Assembly: GCA_013373625.1 (NCBI GenBank)
Contig: JABXHM010000018.1
Coordinates: 62,001 to 126,000, forward strand
DNA from: Alteromonadaceae bacterium
GTDB lineage: Bacteria; Pseudomonadota; Gammaproteobacteria; Enterobacterales; Alteromonadaceae
Direction of reading: 5' to 3'
DNA: 64,000 nt
Made by a program: the position numbers and the translations under genes
The notes under the pieces: model-generated
Told to the model about the DNA's origin: nothing
The model's database searches: none
Seen by the model: the letters and a program-made list of their open reading frames with translations, nothing else
In this document: positions 1 through 9,901 of the stretch, one piece after another
Position numbering within the stretch: the stretch's first letter is position 1
Layout: each line of letters starts with the position of its first letter

Positions 1-102
1 GTCAATAGTCTCTTCATTGAACGCATTGTGTTTATCGGGGCGGTTAAGCGTAATAGTTGCTACCCCGCGTGCATCAAGGGTGTACAAAACCTGATCAGTC
101 AT
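1..102 (-). CDS. liuC: Enoyl-CoA hydratase family, probable methylglutaconyl-CoA hydratase (partial)
   Basis: Only the first 34 codons lie in the window; the gene runs off the left edge on the minus strand. The start ATG (100-102) lies 9 nt after the stop of the carboxylase beta gene, with an AGGGAA ribosome site before it. The N-terminus reads TLDARGVATITLNRPDKHNA, the usual opening of the crotonase fold, where the backbone strand is followed by NRP and N-A-F. Position directly after liuB in a liu operon argues for 3-methylglutaconyl-CoA hydratase, the fourth step of leucine degradation, rather than a generic beta-oxidation hydratase. The substrate is inferred from context only. Confidence 0.85.
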   Translation of the reverse strand, partial: MTDQVLYTLDARGVATITLNRPDKHNAFNEETID

Positions 103-111
103 CTTTGTTCC

Positions 112-1719
112 CTACATTCTGAATACGCCAAACTGCGTATCCTCAATGGGTTGATTAAGGCTGGCACTGAGTGCCAGACCAAGTACTTCACGGGTGTCGG
201 CCGGGTCAATGACACCGTCATCCCATAAACGAGCTGAAGCGTAGTAGGGATGTCCCTGTTTTTCATAGCTTTCGATAACTGGTTGTTTAACGGCGTTGTC
301 ATCGGCGTCGCTCCAGTTTTCACCGGCTCGGGCGGCCTGATCTTTTTTAACCTGAGCAAGCACACCGGCAGCTTGTTCTCCTCCCATTACCGATATACGA
401 GCGTTAGGCCACATAAACAAAAACCGCGGATCATAAGCACGACCGCACATACCGTAGTTGCCGGCGCCAAAACTTCCGCCGATTAAAACAGTGAGTTTGG
501 GTACATTTGCACAGGCCACTGCGGTGACCATTTTAGCCCCATGTTTGGCAATACCGCCGGCTTCATACTGCTTGCCTACCATAAAACCGGTGATGTTCTG
601 CAGAAAAATCAATGGGACTTTGCGCTGGCAGCAAAGCTCTACAAAGTGGGCGCCTTTTTGTGCTGACTCAGCGAATAAAATACCGTTATTGGCCACAATT
701 CCCACCGGCATGCCATAAAGATGTGCAAAGCCACACACTAAAGTAGTGCCATAACGGGCTTTGAACTCATCAAACGCGGAGTCATCGACGATGCGGGCAA
801 TGACGTCGCGCACATCAAAGGGCTGGCGTAAATCCTGCGGTACAATACCGTATAGCTCGTGCGCCGGATAACGTGGTGGTTTGACATCAACAGTGGTGAC
901 AGTTTGCGGTTTACTGCGGTTGAGCCGCGCTACCGCGGCACGTGCCAGTTCCAGGCCGTGTAAGTCATTATTGGCCAGATGATCGGCGACGCCGGATATC
1001 CGCGTGTGGACATCGCCACCGCCGAGTTCTTCGGCGCTGACTTCCTCACCCGTAGCGGCTTTTACCAGCGGTGGGCCAGCTAAAAATATGGTGCCTTGCT
1101 CTTTGACGATAATGCTTTCGTCGGCCATGGCGGGTACATAAGCGCCACCAGCCGTGCACGACCCCATGACGACGGCTATTTGCGGGATGTTCTTAGCCGA
1201 CATGCGCGCCTGATTAAAGAAAATCCGACCAAAATGTTCGCGATCCGGGAATACGTCGTCCTGCCTGGGCAGGTTAGCGCCGCCACTATCGACCAGATAA
1301 ATACACGGCAGGTTATTTTGCTCTGCGATAGTTTGCGCGCGCAAGTGCTTTTTAACGGTTAACGGATAGTAGCTGCCACCTTTCACCGTGGCATCATTGG
1401 CAACTATCATGCATTCGGTACCATGGATTAAACCGATACCGGCAATGACACCGGCACAAGGCACGTCCTCGCCATACACTTCGTAAGCGGCTAGTTGTCC
1501 TATTTCCAAAAACGGCGAATGGGCGTCAAGCAGTGCGTCAATGCGCTCGCGCGCTAATAGCTTGCCTTTTGCTTTGTGGCGGCTGACATACTTTTCGCCG
1601 CCACCGCGTAAAATGTCGGCAATGGTGTTGTGCAGATCTTTTACAACCGCCTGCATGCCTTGTAGATTGTTTTTATAGGCATCGGATTGTGAATTTACCT
1701 GACTGGTGAGTACTGGCAT
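112..1719 (-). CDS. liuB: Methylcrotonoyl-CoA carboxylase, carboxyltransferase (beta) subunit
   Basis: This 535-residue protein is the biotin-independent carboxyltransferase half of 3-methylcrotonyl-CoA carboxylase. It carries carboxyl from biotin on the alpha subunit to 3-methylcrotonyl-CoA in leucine breakdown. The N-terminal (about 60-290) and C-terminal (about 290-520) acyl-CoA carboxyltransferase lobes are both present, with glycine-rich motifs such as [23 protein letters not shown] and [14 protein letters not shown]. Length matches LiuB/MccB proteins. It sits between liuA (48-nt gap) and liuC (9-nt gap) in a minus-strand operon; the biotin-carrying alpha subunit is presumably beyond the left edge. 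Propionyl-CoA carboxylase beta is the main alternative, made unlikely by the neighbours. Confidence 0.95.
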   Translation of the reverse strand: MPVLTSQVNSQSDAYKNNLQGMQAVVKDLHNTIADILRGGGEKYVSRHKAKGKLLARERIDALLDAHSPFLEIGQLAAYEVYGEDVPCAGVIAGIGLIHGTECMIVANDATVKGGSYYPLTVKKHLRAQTIAEQNNLPCIYLVDSGGANLPRQDDVFPDREHFGRIFFNQARMSAKNIPQIAVVMGSCTAGGAYVPAMADESIIVKEQGTIFLAGPPLVKAATGEEVSAEELGGGDVHTRISGVADHLANNDLHGLELARAAVARLNRSKPQTVTTVDVKPPRYPAHELYGIVPQDLRQPFDVRDVIARIVDDSAFDEFKARYGTTLVCGFAHLYGMPVGIVANNGILFAESAQKGAHFVELCCQRKVPLIFLQNITGFMVGKQYEAGGIAKHGAKMVTAVACANVPKLTVLIGGSFGAGNYGMCGRAYDPRFLFMWPNARISVMGGEQAAGVLAQVKKDQAARAGENWSDADDNAVKQPVIESYEKQGHPYYASARLWDDGVIDPADTREVLGLALSASLNQPIEDTQFGVFRM

Positions 1720-1767
1720 CGTGCTTCCTCTGGTGTCCTGTGGTGAGTCGGGCCTGGCATGACAATA

Positions 1768-2937
1768 TCAGGCAGATTCTTTAAATAGTTCGCGACCAAT
1801 CAGCATGCGACGGATCTCGGACGTACCGGCACCAATTTCATACAGTTTGGCATCGCGCAGTAATCTGCCGACCGGGAATTCATTGATATAGCCGTTGCCG
1901 CCTAGCAGTTGAATGGCGTCTAAGGCCATTTTAGTGGCCAGTTCGGCAGCATATAAAATAGCGCCCGCGGCATCTTTGCGGGTAGTATCGCCACGGTCAC
2001 AGGCTTTGGCTACGGTGTATACGTAGGCTCTGGCAGCATTCATTTGGGTATACATGTCGGCAACTTTGCCCTGCACCAGTTGGAACTCACCAATGGATTT
2101 ACCAAACTGCTGGCGGTCATGAATGTAAGGGACGACTGCGTCCATACAGGCTTGCATAATACCCAACGGACCGCCGGAGAGAACCAGGCGTTCAAAATCG
2201 AGGCCGCTCATCAGCACCTTAACGCCGCCACCTTCTTCACCGAGAATGTTTTCTGCTGGCACAGCGCAGTCTTCAAAGACCAGTTCGCAGGTATTGGAGG
2301 AACGCATACCGAGTTTGTCGAGTTTTTGAGCACGGCTAAATCCGGGGAAATCCCTTTCAACGATAAATGCGGTAATGCCTTTGGGGCCTGCTGTGACGTC
2401 AGTTTTGGCATAAATCACGAAGGTGTGGGCATCAGGCCCATTCGTGATCCACATTTTATTACCATTCAAAATGTACTGATCTCCGTGGCGACGCGCTGAC
2501 AACTTCATGCTGACTACATCGGAGCCTGCGTTGGGTTCACTCATTGCCAGTGCGCCAATGTGTTCACCGGTGAGCAGTTTTGGCAGGTATTTGTCGCGCT
2601 GCGCATCGGTGCCATTTTTATATATTTGATTGACGCACAGGTTAGAATGGGCGCCGTAACTCAAACCTATCCCGGCACTTGCCCGGCTAATTTCTTCCAT
2701 TGCAACGGTATGAGCGAGATAACCCATATCGGCACCGCCGTATGCCTCGCTGACAGTCACACCCAGCAGGCCCATATCACCGAGTAGCGGCCATAACTGA
2801 TTGGGGAAGGCATTTTCTTCATCGGCTGAGGCGGCCAGCGGCGCAATTTCTTTTTGGGCAAACTGGCGCACGTGCTCGCGCAACATATCGATGTCTTCAC
2901 CTAAGTCGAAATTTAATGTGGGAAACTGTGTCGTCAT
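1768..2937 (-). CDS. liuA: Isovaleryl-CoA dehydrogenase
   Basis: FAD-dependent acyl-CoA dehydrogenase of 389 residues that oxidises isovaleryl-CoA to 3-methylcrotonyl-CoA and passes electrons to ETF. Family signatures are visible: [13 protein letters not shown] (about 130-142), [10 protein letters not shown], and the C-terminal [20 protein letters not shown] followed by [12 protein letters not shown]. The start ATG lies 3 nt after the stop of the MerR gene, so the two are translated together. Order liuR-liuA-liuB-liuC is the classical proteobacterial leucine/isovalerate operon, which is why isovaleryl-CoA is preferred over other acyl-CoA substrates. Confidence 0.95.
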   Translation of the reverse strand: MTTQFPTLNFDLGEDIDMLREHVRQFAQKEIAPLAASADEENAFPNQLWPLLGDMGLLGVTVSEAYGGADMGYLAHTVAMEEISRASAGIGLSYGAHSNLCVNQIYKNGTDAQRDKYLPKLLTGEHIGALAMSEPNAGSDVVSMKLSARRHGDQYILNGNKMWITNGPDAHTFVIYAKTDVTAGPKGITAFIVERDFPGFSRAQKLDKLGMRSSNTCELVFEDCAVPAENILGEEGGGVKVLMSGLDFERLVLSGGPLGIMQACMDAVVPYIHDRQQFGKSIGEFQLVQGKVADMYTQMNAARAYVYTVAKACDRGDTTRKDAAGAILYAAELATKMALDAIQLLGGNGYINEFPVGRLLRDAKLYEIGAGTSEIRRMLIGRELFKESA

Positions 2938-2940
2938 TGC

Positions 2941-3342
2941 TTAGTTACCTTTTTGTAATTCGGCCAGTTCATCGCGGCAGCGATTCTCAACTTCGTCCAG
3001 CTCAGCCATGAGCATTTGGATGTCATCAAGTTGCTGGCGCAGTATGGCGCGTTTTTGTTCTGTCATTTGCAACATGGTTTCAAGTTGCAGCATAGAATTT
3101 GGATTGCTATCGTAGAGTTCAAACAGGTTCTTGATTTCAGCTAATGAGAAGCCCAACCTCTTACCACGCAGTATTAGCTTTAACCTGACCCGGTCTTTGT
3201 TACAGTAGATACGGGTTTGTCCGGTGCGCTCTGGGCTTAATAAGTCTTGTTCTTCATAAAAACGTATTGAGCGGGGTGTAATATCAAATTCTTTAGCCAG
3301 TTCGCCGATAGAGTAGGTTTCTTTTGTTTTATGCTGAGTCAT
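2941..3342 (-). CDS. liuR: MerR-family regulator of leucine catabolism (LiuR)
   Basis: A 133-residue MerR-type regulator. The winged helix-turn-helix occupies about residues 10-80 (YSIGELAKEFDITPRSIRFY, then EEQDLLSPERTGQTRIY), followed by a dimerisation coiled coil rich in Gln, Leu and Glu (about 85-130). There is no cysteine cluster of the metal-sensing type, and the C-terminus is short. It is the first gene of the liu operon, 3 nt before liuA, which is the expected place for LiuR, known in related bacteria to control branched-chain amino-acid and acyl-CoA degradation genes. Palindromes at 3401-3418 and 3423-3436 in the upstream gap are candidate binding sites. Confidence 0.9.
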   Translation of the reverse strand: MTQHKTKETYSIGELAKEFDITPRSIRFYEEQDLLSPERTGQTRIYCNKDRVRLKLILRGKRLGFSLAEIKNLFELYDSNPNSMLQLETMLQMTEQKRAILRQQLDDIQMLMAELDEVENRCRDELAELQKGN

Positions 3343-3400
3343 AGACAGTATCCTTAGTATTGTTGTTACCTACCATGTAACGCGCCACCGGGATGGGTCG

Positions 3401-3418
3401 TTACAGAACAAACTGTAA
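3401..3418. promoter_or_regulatory. Palindrome in the liuR-atoB gap
   Basis: TTACAG and CTGTAA form perfect 6-bp arms around a 6-nt centre, about 60 bp upstream of the liuR start. It lies five bases from the second palindrome at 3423-3436. Either could hold the operator of LiuR or of another acyl-CoA regulator. No direct evidence beyond symmetry and position. Confidence 0.35.
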
Positions 3419-3422
3419 AGAT

Positions 3423-3436
3423 TAACGTTAACGTTA
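3423..3436. promoter_or_regulatory. Candidate LiuR operator
   Basis: TAACGTTAACGTTA is a perfect 14-bp palindrome in the 276-bp gap between divergent liuR and atoB. Its ACGTTAACGT core resembles the ACGT-repeat sites described for LiuR in gammaproteobacteria, as I remember them. It is placed so that it could control both directions. Confidence 0.5.
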
Positions 3437-3618
3437 GGGTTAGGTTAATGTAAATTTAAAGTAACATTAATTTAACGTCAAATTTATAAACACCAGGGTC
3501 TACATAAAACCAAAGTCCAGTGTTTATTTTTTTATACAGGTGTAGGCTATGGGCAGAAGTAAGCTCGTACAGGTAGTTATCTGTAATTTGTGTAATTCTC
3601 AATTGAGGCAAGGAAACT

Positions 3619-4794
3619 ATGAGTAAAGAATCTGTCGTTATTGTGGCTGCCAAACGTACGCCAATGGGGGGCTTTATGGGCTCATTGTCAGCCGTACCAG
3701 CTACTGATTTGGGCGCTGAGGCTATCAAAGCAGTGTGTAGCGGCGTAGATGGGAATGTCGTTGACGAAGTCATTATGGGTTGCGTATTACCAGCCGGTTT
3801 GGGCCAGTCACCAGCAAGACAGGCGTCATTAAAAGCTGAATTGCCGTTATCGTCAGGTGTTGTGACTATCAATAAGGTGTGTGGATCAGGCATGAAAGCA
3901 TTGATGCTGGCCTCCGATATGATTCAGGCCGGCAGTGCCGAAGTGATCGTCGCCGGTGGCATGGAGAGCATGAGTGGCTCACCGTATTTGTTACCCAAAG
4001 CTCGCGGTGGGTATCGCATGGGCCATGGCCAGGTACTTGACCATATGATGCTGGACGGGCTGGAAAACGCCTACGATGGTCAGGCTATGGGGTGTTTTGC
4101 CCAGGCCACAGCTGATGACGAGGGATTGACCCGGGAGCTGATGGACGAATTTGCCATCAGTTCGTTGGCTAAAGCCAACGAAGCTATTAACACCGGCACC
4201 TTTAGCGACGAAATTTCGCCAGTCACTATCAAAACCCGCAAGGGTGATGTGGTAGTGGATACCGATGAAGGCCCTGGTTCGGCCAGACCCGAAAAAATTC
4301 CGTCATTACGACCGGCATTTAAGAAAGACGGCACTGTTACCGCAGCCAACTCGAGTTCAATTTCAGATGGTGCTGCAGCGTTATTGGTGATGAGTGAGTC
4401 CAAGGCCGCTGAATTGGGTTTAACACCACTGGCGAAAGTGATTGCACATGCGACCAATTCAATTGCACCGGAAGACTTTACCGTAGCACCGGTTGGCGCA
4501 ATGGAAAAAGTGCTTGAAAAAGCCGGTTGGAGCAAAGATGAAGTGGACTTGTTTGAGATTAATGAAGCCTTTGCAATGGTGACCATGCTTGCCATCAAAA
4601 AGCTTGGACTGGATGAAAGTAAAGTGAATATTAAAGGCGGAGCCTGTGCGCTGGGTCATCCTATTGGGGCGTCGGGCGCTCGAATCATTGTTACTTTACT
4701 GCATGCTTTGAAACAAAAGGGCTTGAAGAAAGGTATCGCGTCGCTGTGTATCGGTGGTGGTGAAGGCGTGGCCTTAGCCGTTGAAATGCTCTAA
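3619..4794 (+). CDS. atoB: Acetyl-CoA C-acetyltransferase (thiolase II)
   Basis: A 391-residue biosynthetic/degradative thiolase that interconverts two acetyl-CoA with acetoacetyl-CoA plus CoA. The three catalytic positions are present: Cys88 in NKVCGSGMKA, His347 in ALGHPIGASG and Cys377 in SLCIGGGEG; NEAFA is also seen. AAGGAAACT precedes the ATG. It is divergent from the liu operon. Leucine degradation ends in acetoacetate and acetyl-CoA, so this enzyme would finish that route, although it may equally serve other acyl-CoA pathways. Confidence 0.93.
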   Translation: MSKESVVIVAAKRTPMGGFMGSLSAVPATDLGAEAIKAVCSGVDGNVVDEVIMGCVLPAGLGQSPARQASLKAELPLSSGVVTINKVCGSGMKALMLASDMIQAGSAEVIVAGGMESMSGSPYLLPKARGGYRMGHGQVLDHMMLDGLENAYDGQAMGCFAQATADDEGLTRELMDEFAISSLAKANEAINTGTFSDEISPVTIKTRKGDVVVDTDEGPGSARPEKIPSLRPAFKKDGTVTAANSSSISDGAAALLVMSESKAAELGLTPLAKVIAHATNSIAPEDFTVAPVGAMEKVLEKAGWSKDEVDLFEINEAFAMVTMLAIKKLGLDESKVNIKGGACALGHPIGASGARIIVTLLHALKQKGLKKGIASLCIGGGEGVALAVEML

Positions 4795-4808
4795 GCCACT
4801 ACGTTAAT

Positions 4809-4845
4809 GTAACAACTGTATAATGTGATATTGTGCAGTTGTTAC
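4809..4845 (+). terminator. Hairpin after atoB
   Basis: GTAACAACTG (4809-4818) pairs perfectly with CAGTTGTTAC (4836-4845) around a 17-nt loop, 14 nt after the atoB stop. The following bases (GCCGTTCTTTG) give only a poor T tract, so it may be a weak terminator or an mRNA-end stabiliser. Confidence 0.4.
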
Positions 4846-4981
4846 GCCGTTCTTTGTTGCTTATCCGTCAGCTCGCGCTAATTACGTTTTTGCTCAAATC
4901 ATGACATTAATACTCGCCTAAACATTGATTTAACCCATCTACCGCCTCATACTTGCCCTAAACAAGAATAAACTTTTCATA

Positions 4982-6394
4982 ATGCTCAAATATAAAACTA
5001 CGCTGTTACATTGTTTAGTTGTACCGGCGATATTCCTACTTGGAATGGCTAAAGCTTACAGCAAAGAAGTTACCTATTGTATCAACCCCGACGGGGCGCC
5101 TTATGAGATGCTGCGTAATGGTAAACATGTTGGTGTCTCGGCTGATTATTTATCGTTAATTAGTCAACTGACTGGTATTGAATTTAAGTTGGTTGAAACC
5201 ACGAACTGGCAGCAGTCACTTGAGTTTATTCAAACCGGTAAATGCATGTTGCTACCCATGCTGAACCGGTCCTCTCTGCGCAACGCGTTTCTTGAATTTA
5301 CGCAATCCTACTTCGAGTCACCGAATGTTTTATTGGGCCGTAAATCAGACGTGATTTATCAGGGGTTCGACGGATTAACTACTGAACTGATTGGGGTCAA
5401 TAAATATAACTATCTGGCCGAGTACCTGTCGCGTTATTATCCGCAACTTCGCATCCAGATGTTTGAATCTGAAAGCGAAGGTTTGCGGGCGCTGAACGGT
5501 GGCGATATCGATCTGATGGCTGGCGCTTCGCTACATTTACATTCGGTGATGGAACAGATGAATTTAAAAGGGTTTGTGATCACCGGTTATGCCGAACCCT
5601 ATAATTCGTTTCGCATGGGCGTTAATGAAGCATACCCTGAGTTATCGAACATCCTCAATGACGCAATTGAACGTATTCCCGAGGCCTCAAGGGTAGATAT
5701 TCGCAAACGCTGGAGCAATGTGAAACGGCAATATCAGCAGGATTTTCGTGCTGTCATATTAGTGATTGTATGTGTAGTGGTACTCTTAGCAACATTGTTC
5801 TGGCGGCACAATATCATGCGTCGTTATGCCCGCGAGTTGCAACACAAACAAAAAGAAATGGAAAACCTGCAGTCAGTGTTATTGGAAAAAAACCGTCTGC
5901 TGGAATTTCTTTCTTCTCATGATTCAGCAACAAACCTTTATAATCGCAATTTTATGCTGCATCGCGCCGAAGATGAAGTATCGAGATTTAATCGGTTTCA
6001 TACCCCAGCAACACTGATTCTTTTTGATTTTTCTACGCATATTTCTAGCAGTGGTGATGATCAGAATTTGTTTTCAGAAGATAGCGTACGTGAACTTGCC
6101 AGGGTTTGCCTGGGCAGTGTGCGTGAAGTGGATATTGCCGGCCGCTGGAGTGCTGAGCAAATTATTATTTTGTGCCCCCAAACCCCTATCGCGGCATCGA
6201 AAATTCTCGCAGAACGTTTGAAAGAAGCTGTTGAAACCCATCCTCGTGATGAAATTCGCAAGTTGCCATTTTCGATTGGCCTGGCTTCATTGAATGCAGG
6301 CGAAGCGTTTTCAGATTGGTATGAGCGAGCCAGTCAGGCATTGTATATTGCCAGACGTCACCACAGTGGTAAGGTTGTCGTTGCAGAACAGTGA
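4982..6394 (+). CDS. Periplasmic solute-binding domain plus degenerate GGDEF domain protein
   Basis: 470 residues. An N-terminal signal (about 1-27) leads into a family-3-like solute-binding domain (about 30-250), then one membrane helix (about 256-275, VILVIVCVVVLLATLFW), a coiled-coil linker (about 280-310) and a GGDEF-type domain (about 310-468). The domain keeps the opening HDSATNLYNRN, but the active-site signature is replaced by RWSAEQ and the metal-binding Asp region is altered (FDFSTH). It is therefore probably not a working diguanylate cyclase. It could sense an amino-acid-like ligand and act as a GTP- or c-di-GMP-binding receptor. It stands alone between atoB and a convergent gene. 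The ligand is unknown. Confidence 0.8.
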   Translation: MLKYKTTLLHCLVVPAIFLLGMAKAYSKEVTYCINPDGAPYEMLRNGKHVGVSADYLSLISQLTGIEFKLVETTNWQQSLEFIQTGKCMLLPMLNRSSLRNAFLEFTQSYFESPNVLLGRKSDVIYQGFDGLTTELIGVNKYNYLAEYLSRYYPQLRIQMFESESEGLRALNGGDIDLMAGASLHLHSVMEQMNLKGFVITGYAEPYNSFRMGVNEAYPELSNILNDAIERIPEASRVDIRKRWSNVKRQYQQDFRAVILVIVCVVVLLATLFWRHNIMRRYARELQHKQKEMENLQSVLLEKNRLLEFLSSHDSATNLYNRNFMLHRAEDEVSRFNRFHTPATLILFDFSTHISSSGDDQNLFSEDSVRELARVCLGSVREVDIAGRWSAEQIIILCPQTPIAASKILAERLKEAVETHPRDEIRKLPFSIGLASLNAGEAFSDWYERASQALYIARRHHSGKVVVAEQ

Positions 6395-6422
6395 GGCAGA
6401 AATATAACGCCTAAGCCCGGAT

Positions 6423-6451
6423 GCAGCACTGGTTGATACAACCTGTGCTGC
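6423..6451. terminator. Hairpin between convergent genes
   Basis: Two 12-base arms (6423-6434 and 6440-6451) pair at 11 of 12 positions around a GATAC loop, between the stops of two convergent genes. There is no T tract on either side, so a role in stopping transcription from both sides is only inferred. Confidence 0.35.
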
Positions 6452-6467
6452 TGGAGTATGCGGTGAA

Positions 6468-8126
6468 TCAGGTTGTCAGCGGTTCGTATTTCCACTGATG
6501 CATATCGTAGCTTACTTTTGCGCGATCGTATTCGCGCTCTGAGCGCCAGTTTCTGTTATTGAGTTTTACTGATACACCAGAATAGAGCTTTTTATTGGCT
6601 ATCAGGCGCGCTGACTCCTGATACTGCTGCTTTGCATTGTTGAGCTCAAGGGCTTTTGCTTCCATCCACATCAGCAGGTTTGTTTCGTTCTTGAGCAGAT
6701 CTTTAGCTTCATCGACCTTACTGAGCAACGATTTAGGCACCGAGCGCTTGTTTATGGTATTGATTTTTTTCTGATGGCGTTCAGTGTTGTCCCTGATGCT
6801 CTTGAGTAGGTCATCAAATAAATCTTTGCGGGCCTGCAACTGATTGAAGCCCTGGCTGAAGTCAATACGCAGAGTGCTGCCGGAGATAGCGCCCACGGTA
6901 CCTGCTATAACAGGGCCGTTGCTGTACACTTCACAGGCAAACAAATTACCCTGGGGGTTTTCAGGTTGACCAATAATGAGTTGCCCGCCAGTATTTACCA
7001 GGCAATGCGCCAACTGTCGCCCGACATTTAAATCACCGCCGCACAGTATATGTAATCCCTGGCCATGCTGAATATAAATGCTGCCTTTCGCTTGAATATG
7101 ACAACCGTACTCGTTCTTTTCTTCCTGATGTTTACCCATTGCGCCTTCGGTAATTATGATGTCACCACCGGCCTCTATGCGTGCTGATTCAGCGAAACCA
7201 TTAACCGTCACATCTCCTGCCGCTTTAATGATCATATTTTCGGTGACGTCGCCATTGACCAGCACAGAACCTTCATAGGTTACATGCCCGGTACCGACAT
7301 TAACTCCCTGGCAAATAAAGGTGTCATCAACAGTCATCACCATGTCACTGAATTTGGGCATGCCTGAAATGGTGGATACCACAAGGTTCTCATCGTCATC
7401 GCTAAGCGCCGTGCCGCTACCTAATTTGAGAGGTTGCCAGTCGCCGACTTTCGAAGTCAGTACGTTCCCGAGGACATCAAAACCGTTACGGCCTTTGCCC
7501 GGAGCTTTGCGTCGTAGCACTTTTGCGCCAGCTTTAACGCAAACAATTTCGCCGAGATTCCGTAAATCTACTTTCTTATCAGTTTGCGCCTGGGGGCGTA
7601 ACACCCGCTCCAATGCGTTTGGCACTAAAGGCACCAGGTGAGAGGAATGACCATCGCGCGGCGGTAACCCTTTCGCAACAAGTCCTTCAATACGTTCACC
7701 GGGCTCGACACTGGCGAGTTTGCCTATCAGTGCTTTAATACGTTTTATACTGACGCCTCGTTTGATACCGTATTTAGCAGCCATTAGTTGAACCTGGCTT
7801 GCCTTGGGTAACTGTCCGCCGTGCGGGGCGACTAAAACCAGCGTTGCGCTCATATTATCTTCGGCGATACGATACTCTACTTCGGTATGACGACGCTCGC
7901 CAACCTGTTCGCTAACTTCTGTTGGGTCTTTGGTTTTGAAAAAGTGGTTTGCTCTGTCGCAGGCGGATTTGATTGTACTTTCAGACAAATAGACTTCATC
8001 AAACCCTTGTTCACACATGGCCTGATAAATCGTATCCGCTGATAGTTCCTGCTCCATTTCTGCTGGCGCTAATGTCAATGTGACTTTATCGCGAGTTGCG
8101 TCGAAAGAAAACTTAACACCTTTCAT
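6468..8126 (-). CDS. FapA-family (DUF342) polymer-forming-like protein
   Basis: A 552-residue protein of the DUF342/FapA family. An N-terminal alpha/beta region (1-170) is followed by a glycine-rich right-handed beta-helix (about 180-430) with repeated short strands such as VNGDVTENMIIKAAGDVTVN and IEAGGDIIITEGAMG, and a C-terminal Lys/Glu-rich helical coil (about 430-520). No signal peptide is present. A Vibrio homologue is reported to act in polar flagellum assembly and to bind the glucose phosphotransferase protein EIIA; whether that applies here is unknown. No flagellar gene is nearby. The start follows AGGACCGGCA. Confidence 0.8.
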   Translation of the reverse strand: MKGVKFSFDATRDKVTLTLAPAEMEQELSADTIYQAMCEQGFDEVYLSESTIKSACDRANHFFKTKDPTEVSEQVGERRHTEVEYRIAEDNMSATLVLVAPHGGQLPKASQVQLMAAKYGIKRGVSIKRIKALIGKLASVEPGERIEGLVAKGLPPRDGHSSHLVPLVPNALERVLRPQAQTDKKVDLRNLGEIVCVKAGAKVLRRKAPGKGRNGFDVLGNVLTSKVGDWQPLKLGSGTALSDDDENLVVSTISGMPKFSDMVMTVDDTFICQGVNVGTGHVTYEGSVLVNGDVTENMIIKAAGDVTVNGFAESARIEAGGDIIITEGAMGKHQEEKNEYGCHIQAKGSIYIQHGQGLHILCGGDLNVGRQLAHCLVNTGGQLIIGQPENPQGNLFACEVYSNGPVIAGTVGAISGSTLRIDFSQGFNQLQARKDLFDDLLKSIRDNTERHQKKINTINKRSVPKSLLSKVDEAKDLLKNETNLLMWMEAKALELNNAKQQYQESARLIANKKLYSGVSVKLNNRNWRSEREYDRAKVSYDMHQWKYEPLTT

Positions 8127-8253
8127 TGCCGGTCCTGCTGTTTAGGGCATTAGCGCCTGTTTTTAATACTGGTTAACTCTATATCTGCACAATTGCGCTT
8201 TTCTGAATGCTTATTTTGCAATAGAAAAGCGGTTCTCACAGAGTAATAAACTA

Positions 8254-9693
8254 TTACAAATTTTGTGCATAATCGAAAAGTGCCTTAAGAATGGCCTTGT
8301 TCTGACTATGCGTGGCATACTGCTGAGCAAGTTGTTCAAGCTCCATTAAGTAGCTATCCAGAGTGATACTGGCTGGAGAATCTGGCGCTGTCAATCGAAA
8401 TTGGCGGTGTTGTTGCCACCGTTGGCTTTCTTCGTAAGTTAATGTATTAGGGAAATTTCTTGCTCTGTATCGAAACAATAAGGTTTTGAGACGTTGATTT
8501 TGAGTTCGCTCACTGAGCGTAGTCAGTTGTTCAGGCGCACAGTGACGCACATCGTCACACCATGACTTTTCTTCATTCGTTAAAAAGCCACTGCTGTAGA
8601 GCGCATGGTCTGCATCCTGGTTATCATCGCCATGGGGCTGGTCATACAAATCAATGAGTGAGGCAATCCATGTCGTGTCTGCAGCCAGACGGCGATAGTT
8701 GTCCAGACAACGTTCCCGGTCTAATCCCAATCGATGGGCATTTTCTTCGCTCATTGCCTTGGCAGTAGTGATAAATGGTGAACGGTTAATATGAATCAGT
8801 TTGATACCGGGGCGTGGCTCATCCGATGATAAACTCTCTGCCGTAGCGTAAAGCCGTTCGCGCAATGCTGACGCATCCAACGTCATAATGGGGTCAGGTT
8901 CTTTACTGAGATCCACGCAAATCACGGCATTTGGGTTATTGGGGTGTTGAGCAACCGGTAATACCCAGCTACAACAGCCCTGGCTCGCCGGTATCTTCGA
9001 TGAGACATGCACCACCGGGGTCAACTGTTGGAGATTAATTTGTTTTAGTACCTCGCTTTTTTGCCGCAGAGAGAGCGCATAGTCAAACAATTTGGGTTGT
9101 TTTTGTTTGATTAACCGGGCGAGAGCAATAGTGGCACGTACGTCGGCTAATGCGTCGTGGGCCTGGCCATGATCAATACCATTCGCCGCGGTTAAATGCT
9201 CCAGCTTAAAACTTGGGCTGCCATCGTCGCGCAAAGGCCACTCAATACCATCAGGTCTTAACGCATAGCAGGCCCTGACTACATCGATGATATCCCAGCG
9301 GCTATTGCCATTTTGCCACTCGCGGGCGTAGGGGTCGTAAAAATTACGGTAAAACAAATAGCGGCTCACTTCATCGTCAAAGCGAATGCTGTTATAGCCC
9401 GCTACGCAGGTGCCCGGCTCACTCATAGCGGCATACACTTTAGCGGCAAAATCTGTTTCTGACAGGCCATCCCGCAATGTGTGTTGTGGTGTCAGTTTGG
9501 TGACGAGAGCCGCCTGTGGGTGAGGGAGGTAGTCATTGGCTATCTGACACATGATATTGATTGGTTTACCGACTTCATTGAGATCCATATCGGTACGGAT
9601 TGCCGCGAACTGACTGGGCTGATCTTTTTGTGGACTGACACCCCATGTTTCATAGTCGTGCCAAAGAAAAGTTGTTGGACTGTTTTTGCTCAT
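8254..9693 (-). CDS. sbcB: Exodeoxyribonuclease I
   Basis: Single-strand 3'-5' exonuclease of 479 residues, matching the roughly 475 of E. coli ExoI. The DnaQ-fold exonuclease motifs are visible: ExoI FLWHDYETWG (about 9-18), ExoII CVAGYNSIRFDDEVSRYLFY (about 96-115), and ExoIII GQAHDALADV (about 176-185). A SH3-like and helical C-terminal part follows (about 200-479). The enzyme works in mismatch repair and recombination, often with single-strand binding protein. It is alone on the minus strand, 128 nt before the DUF342 gene. Confidence 0.95.
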   Translation of the reverse strand: MSKNSPTTFLWHDYETWGVSPQKDQPSQFAAIRTDMDLNEVGKPINIMCQIANDYLPHPQAALVTKLTPQHTLRDGLSETDFAAKVYAAMSEPGTCVAGYNSIRFDDEVSRYLFYRNFYDPYAREWQNGNSRWDIIDVVRACYALRPDGIEWPLRDDGSPSFKLEHLTAANGIDHGQAHDALADVRATIALARLIKQKQPKLFDYALSLRQKSEVLKQINLQQLTPVVHVSSKIPASQGCCSWVLPVAQHPNNPNAVICVDLSKEPDPIMTLDASALRERLYATAESLSSDEPRPGIKLIHINRSPFITTAKAMSEENAHRLGLDRERCLDNYRRLAADTTWIASLIDLYDQPHGDDNQDADHALYSSGFLTNEEKSWCDDVRHCAPEQLTTLSERTQNQRLKTLLFRYRARNFPNTLTYEESQRWQQHRQFRLTAPDSPASITLDSYLMELEQLAQQYATHSQNKAILKALFDYAQNL

Positions 9694-9901
9694 TGTTATG
9701 TCTGTTTAACCCGTGGCGCTTTGCTTATTGCTTTATGCTGGCATCCTAACATGTATTGAGTGTGTGTAGACCAGCTTTGTCCAGGTGTTGCTGAAAAGTT
9801 TAAAGGCTTTAATTGCCTGCGCTATGAATGTTACTGGTATGTACCAGGCGCAGCCAGTAAAGTGTTGGAGAGAAAATACATTAACGGCAGAGGAAAATAG
9901 C

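Noticed and set aside
2044..2499. 151-codon plus-strand frame opposite isovaleryl-CoA dehydrogenase
   Set aside because: It is antisense to a conserved enzyme and shows no family features.
4080..4598. 172-codon minus-strand frame opposite atoB
   Set aside because: It is the complement of well-conserved thiolase coding sequence and has no own start signals.
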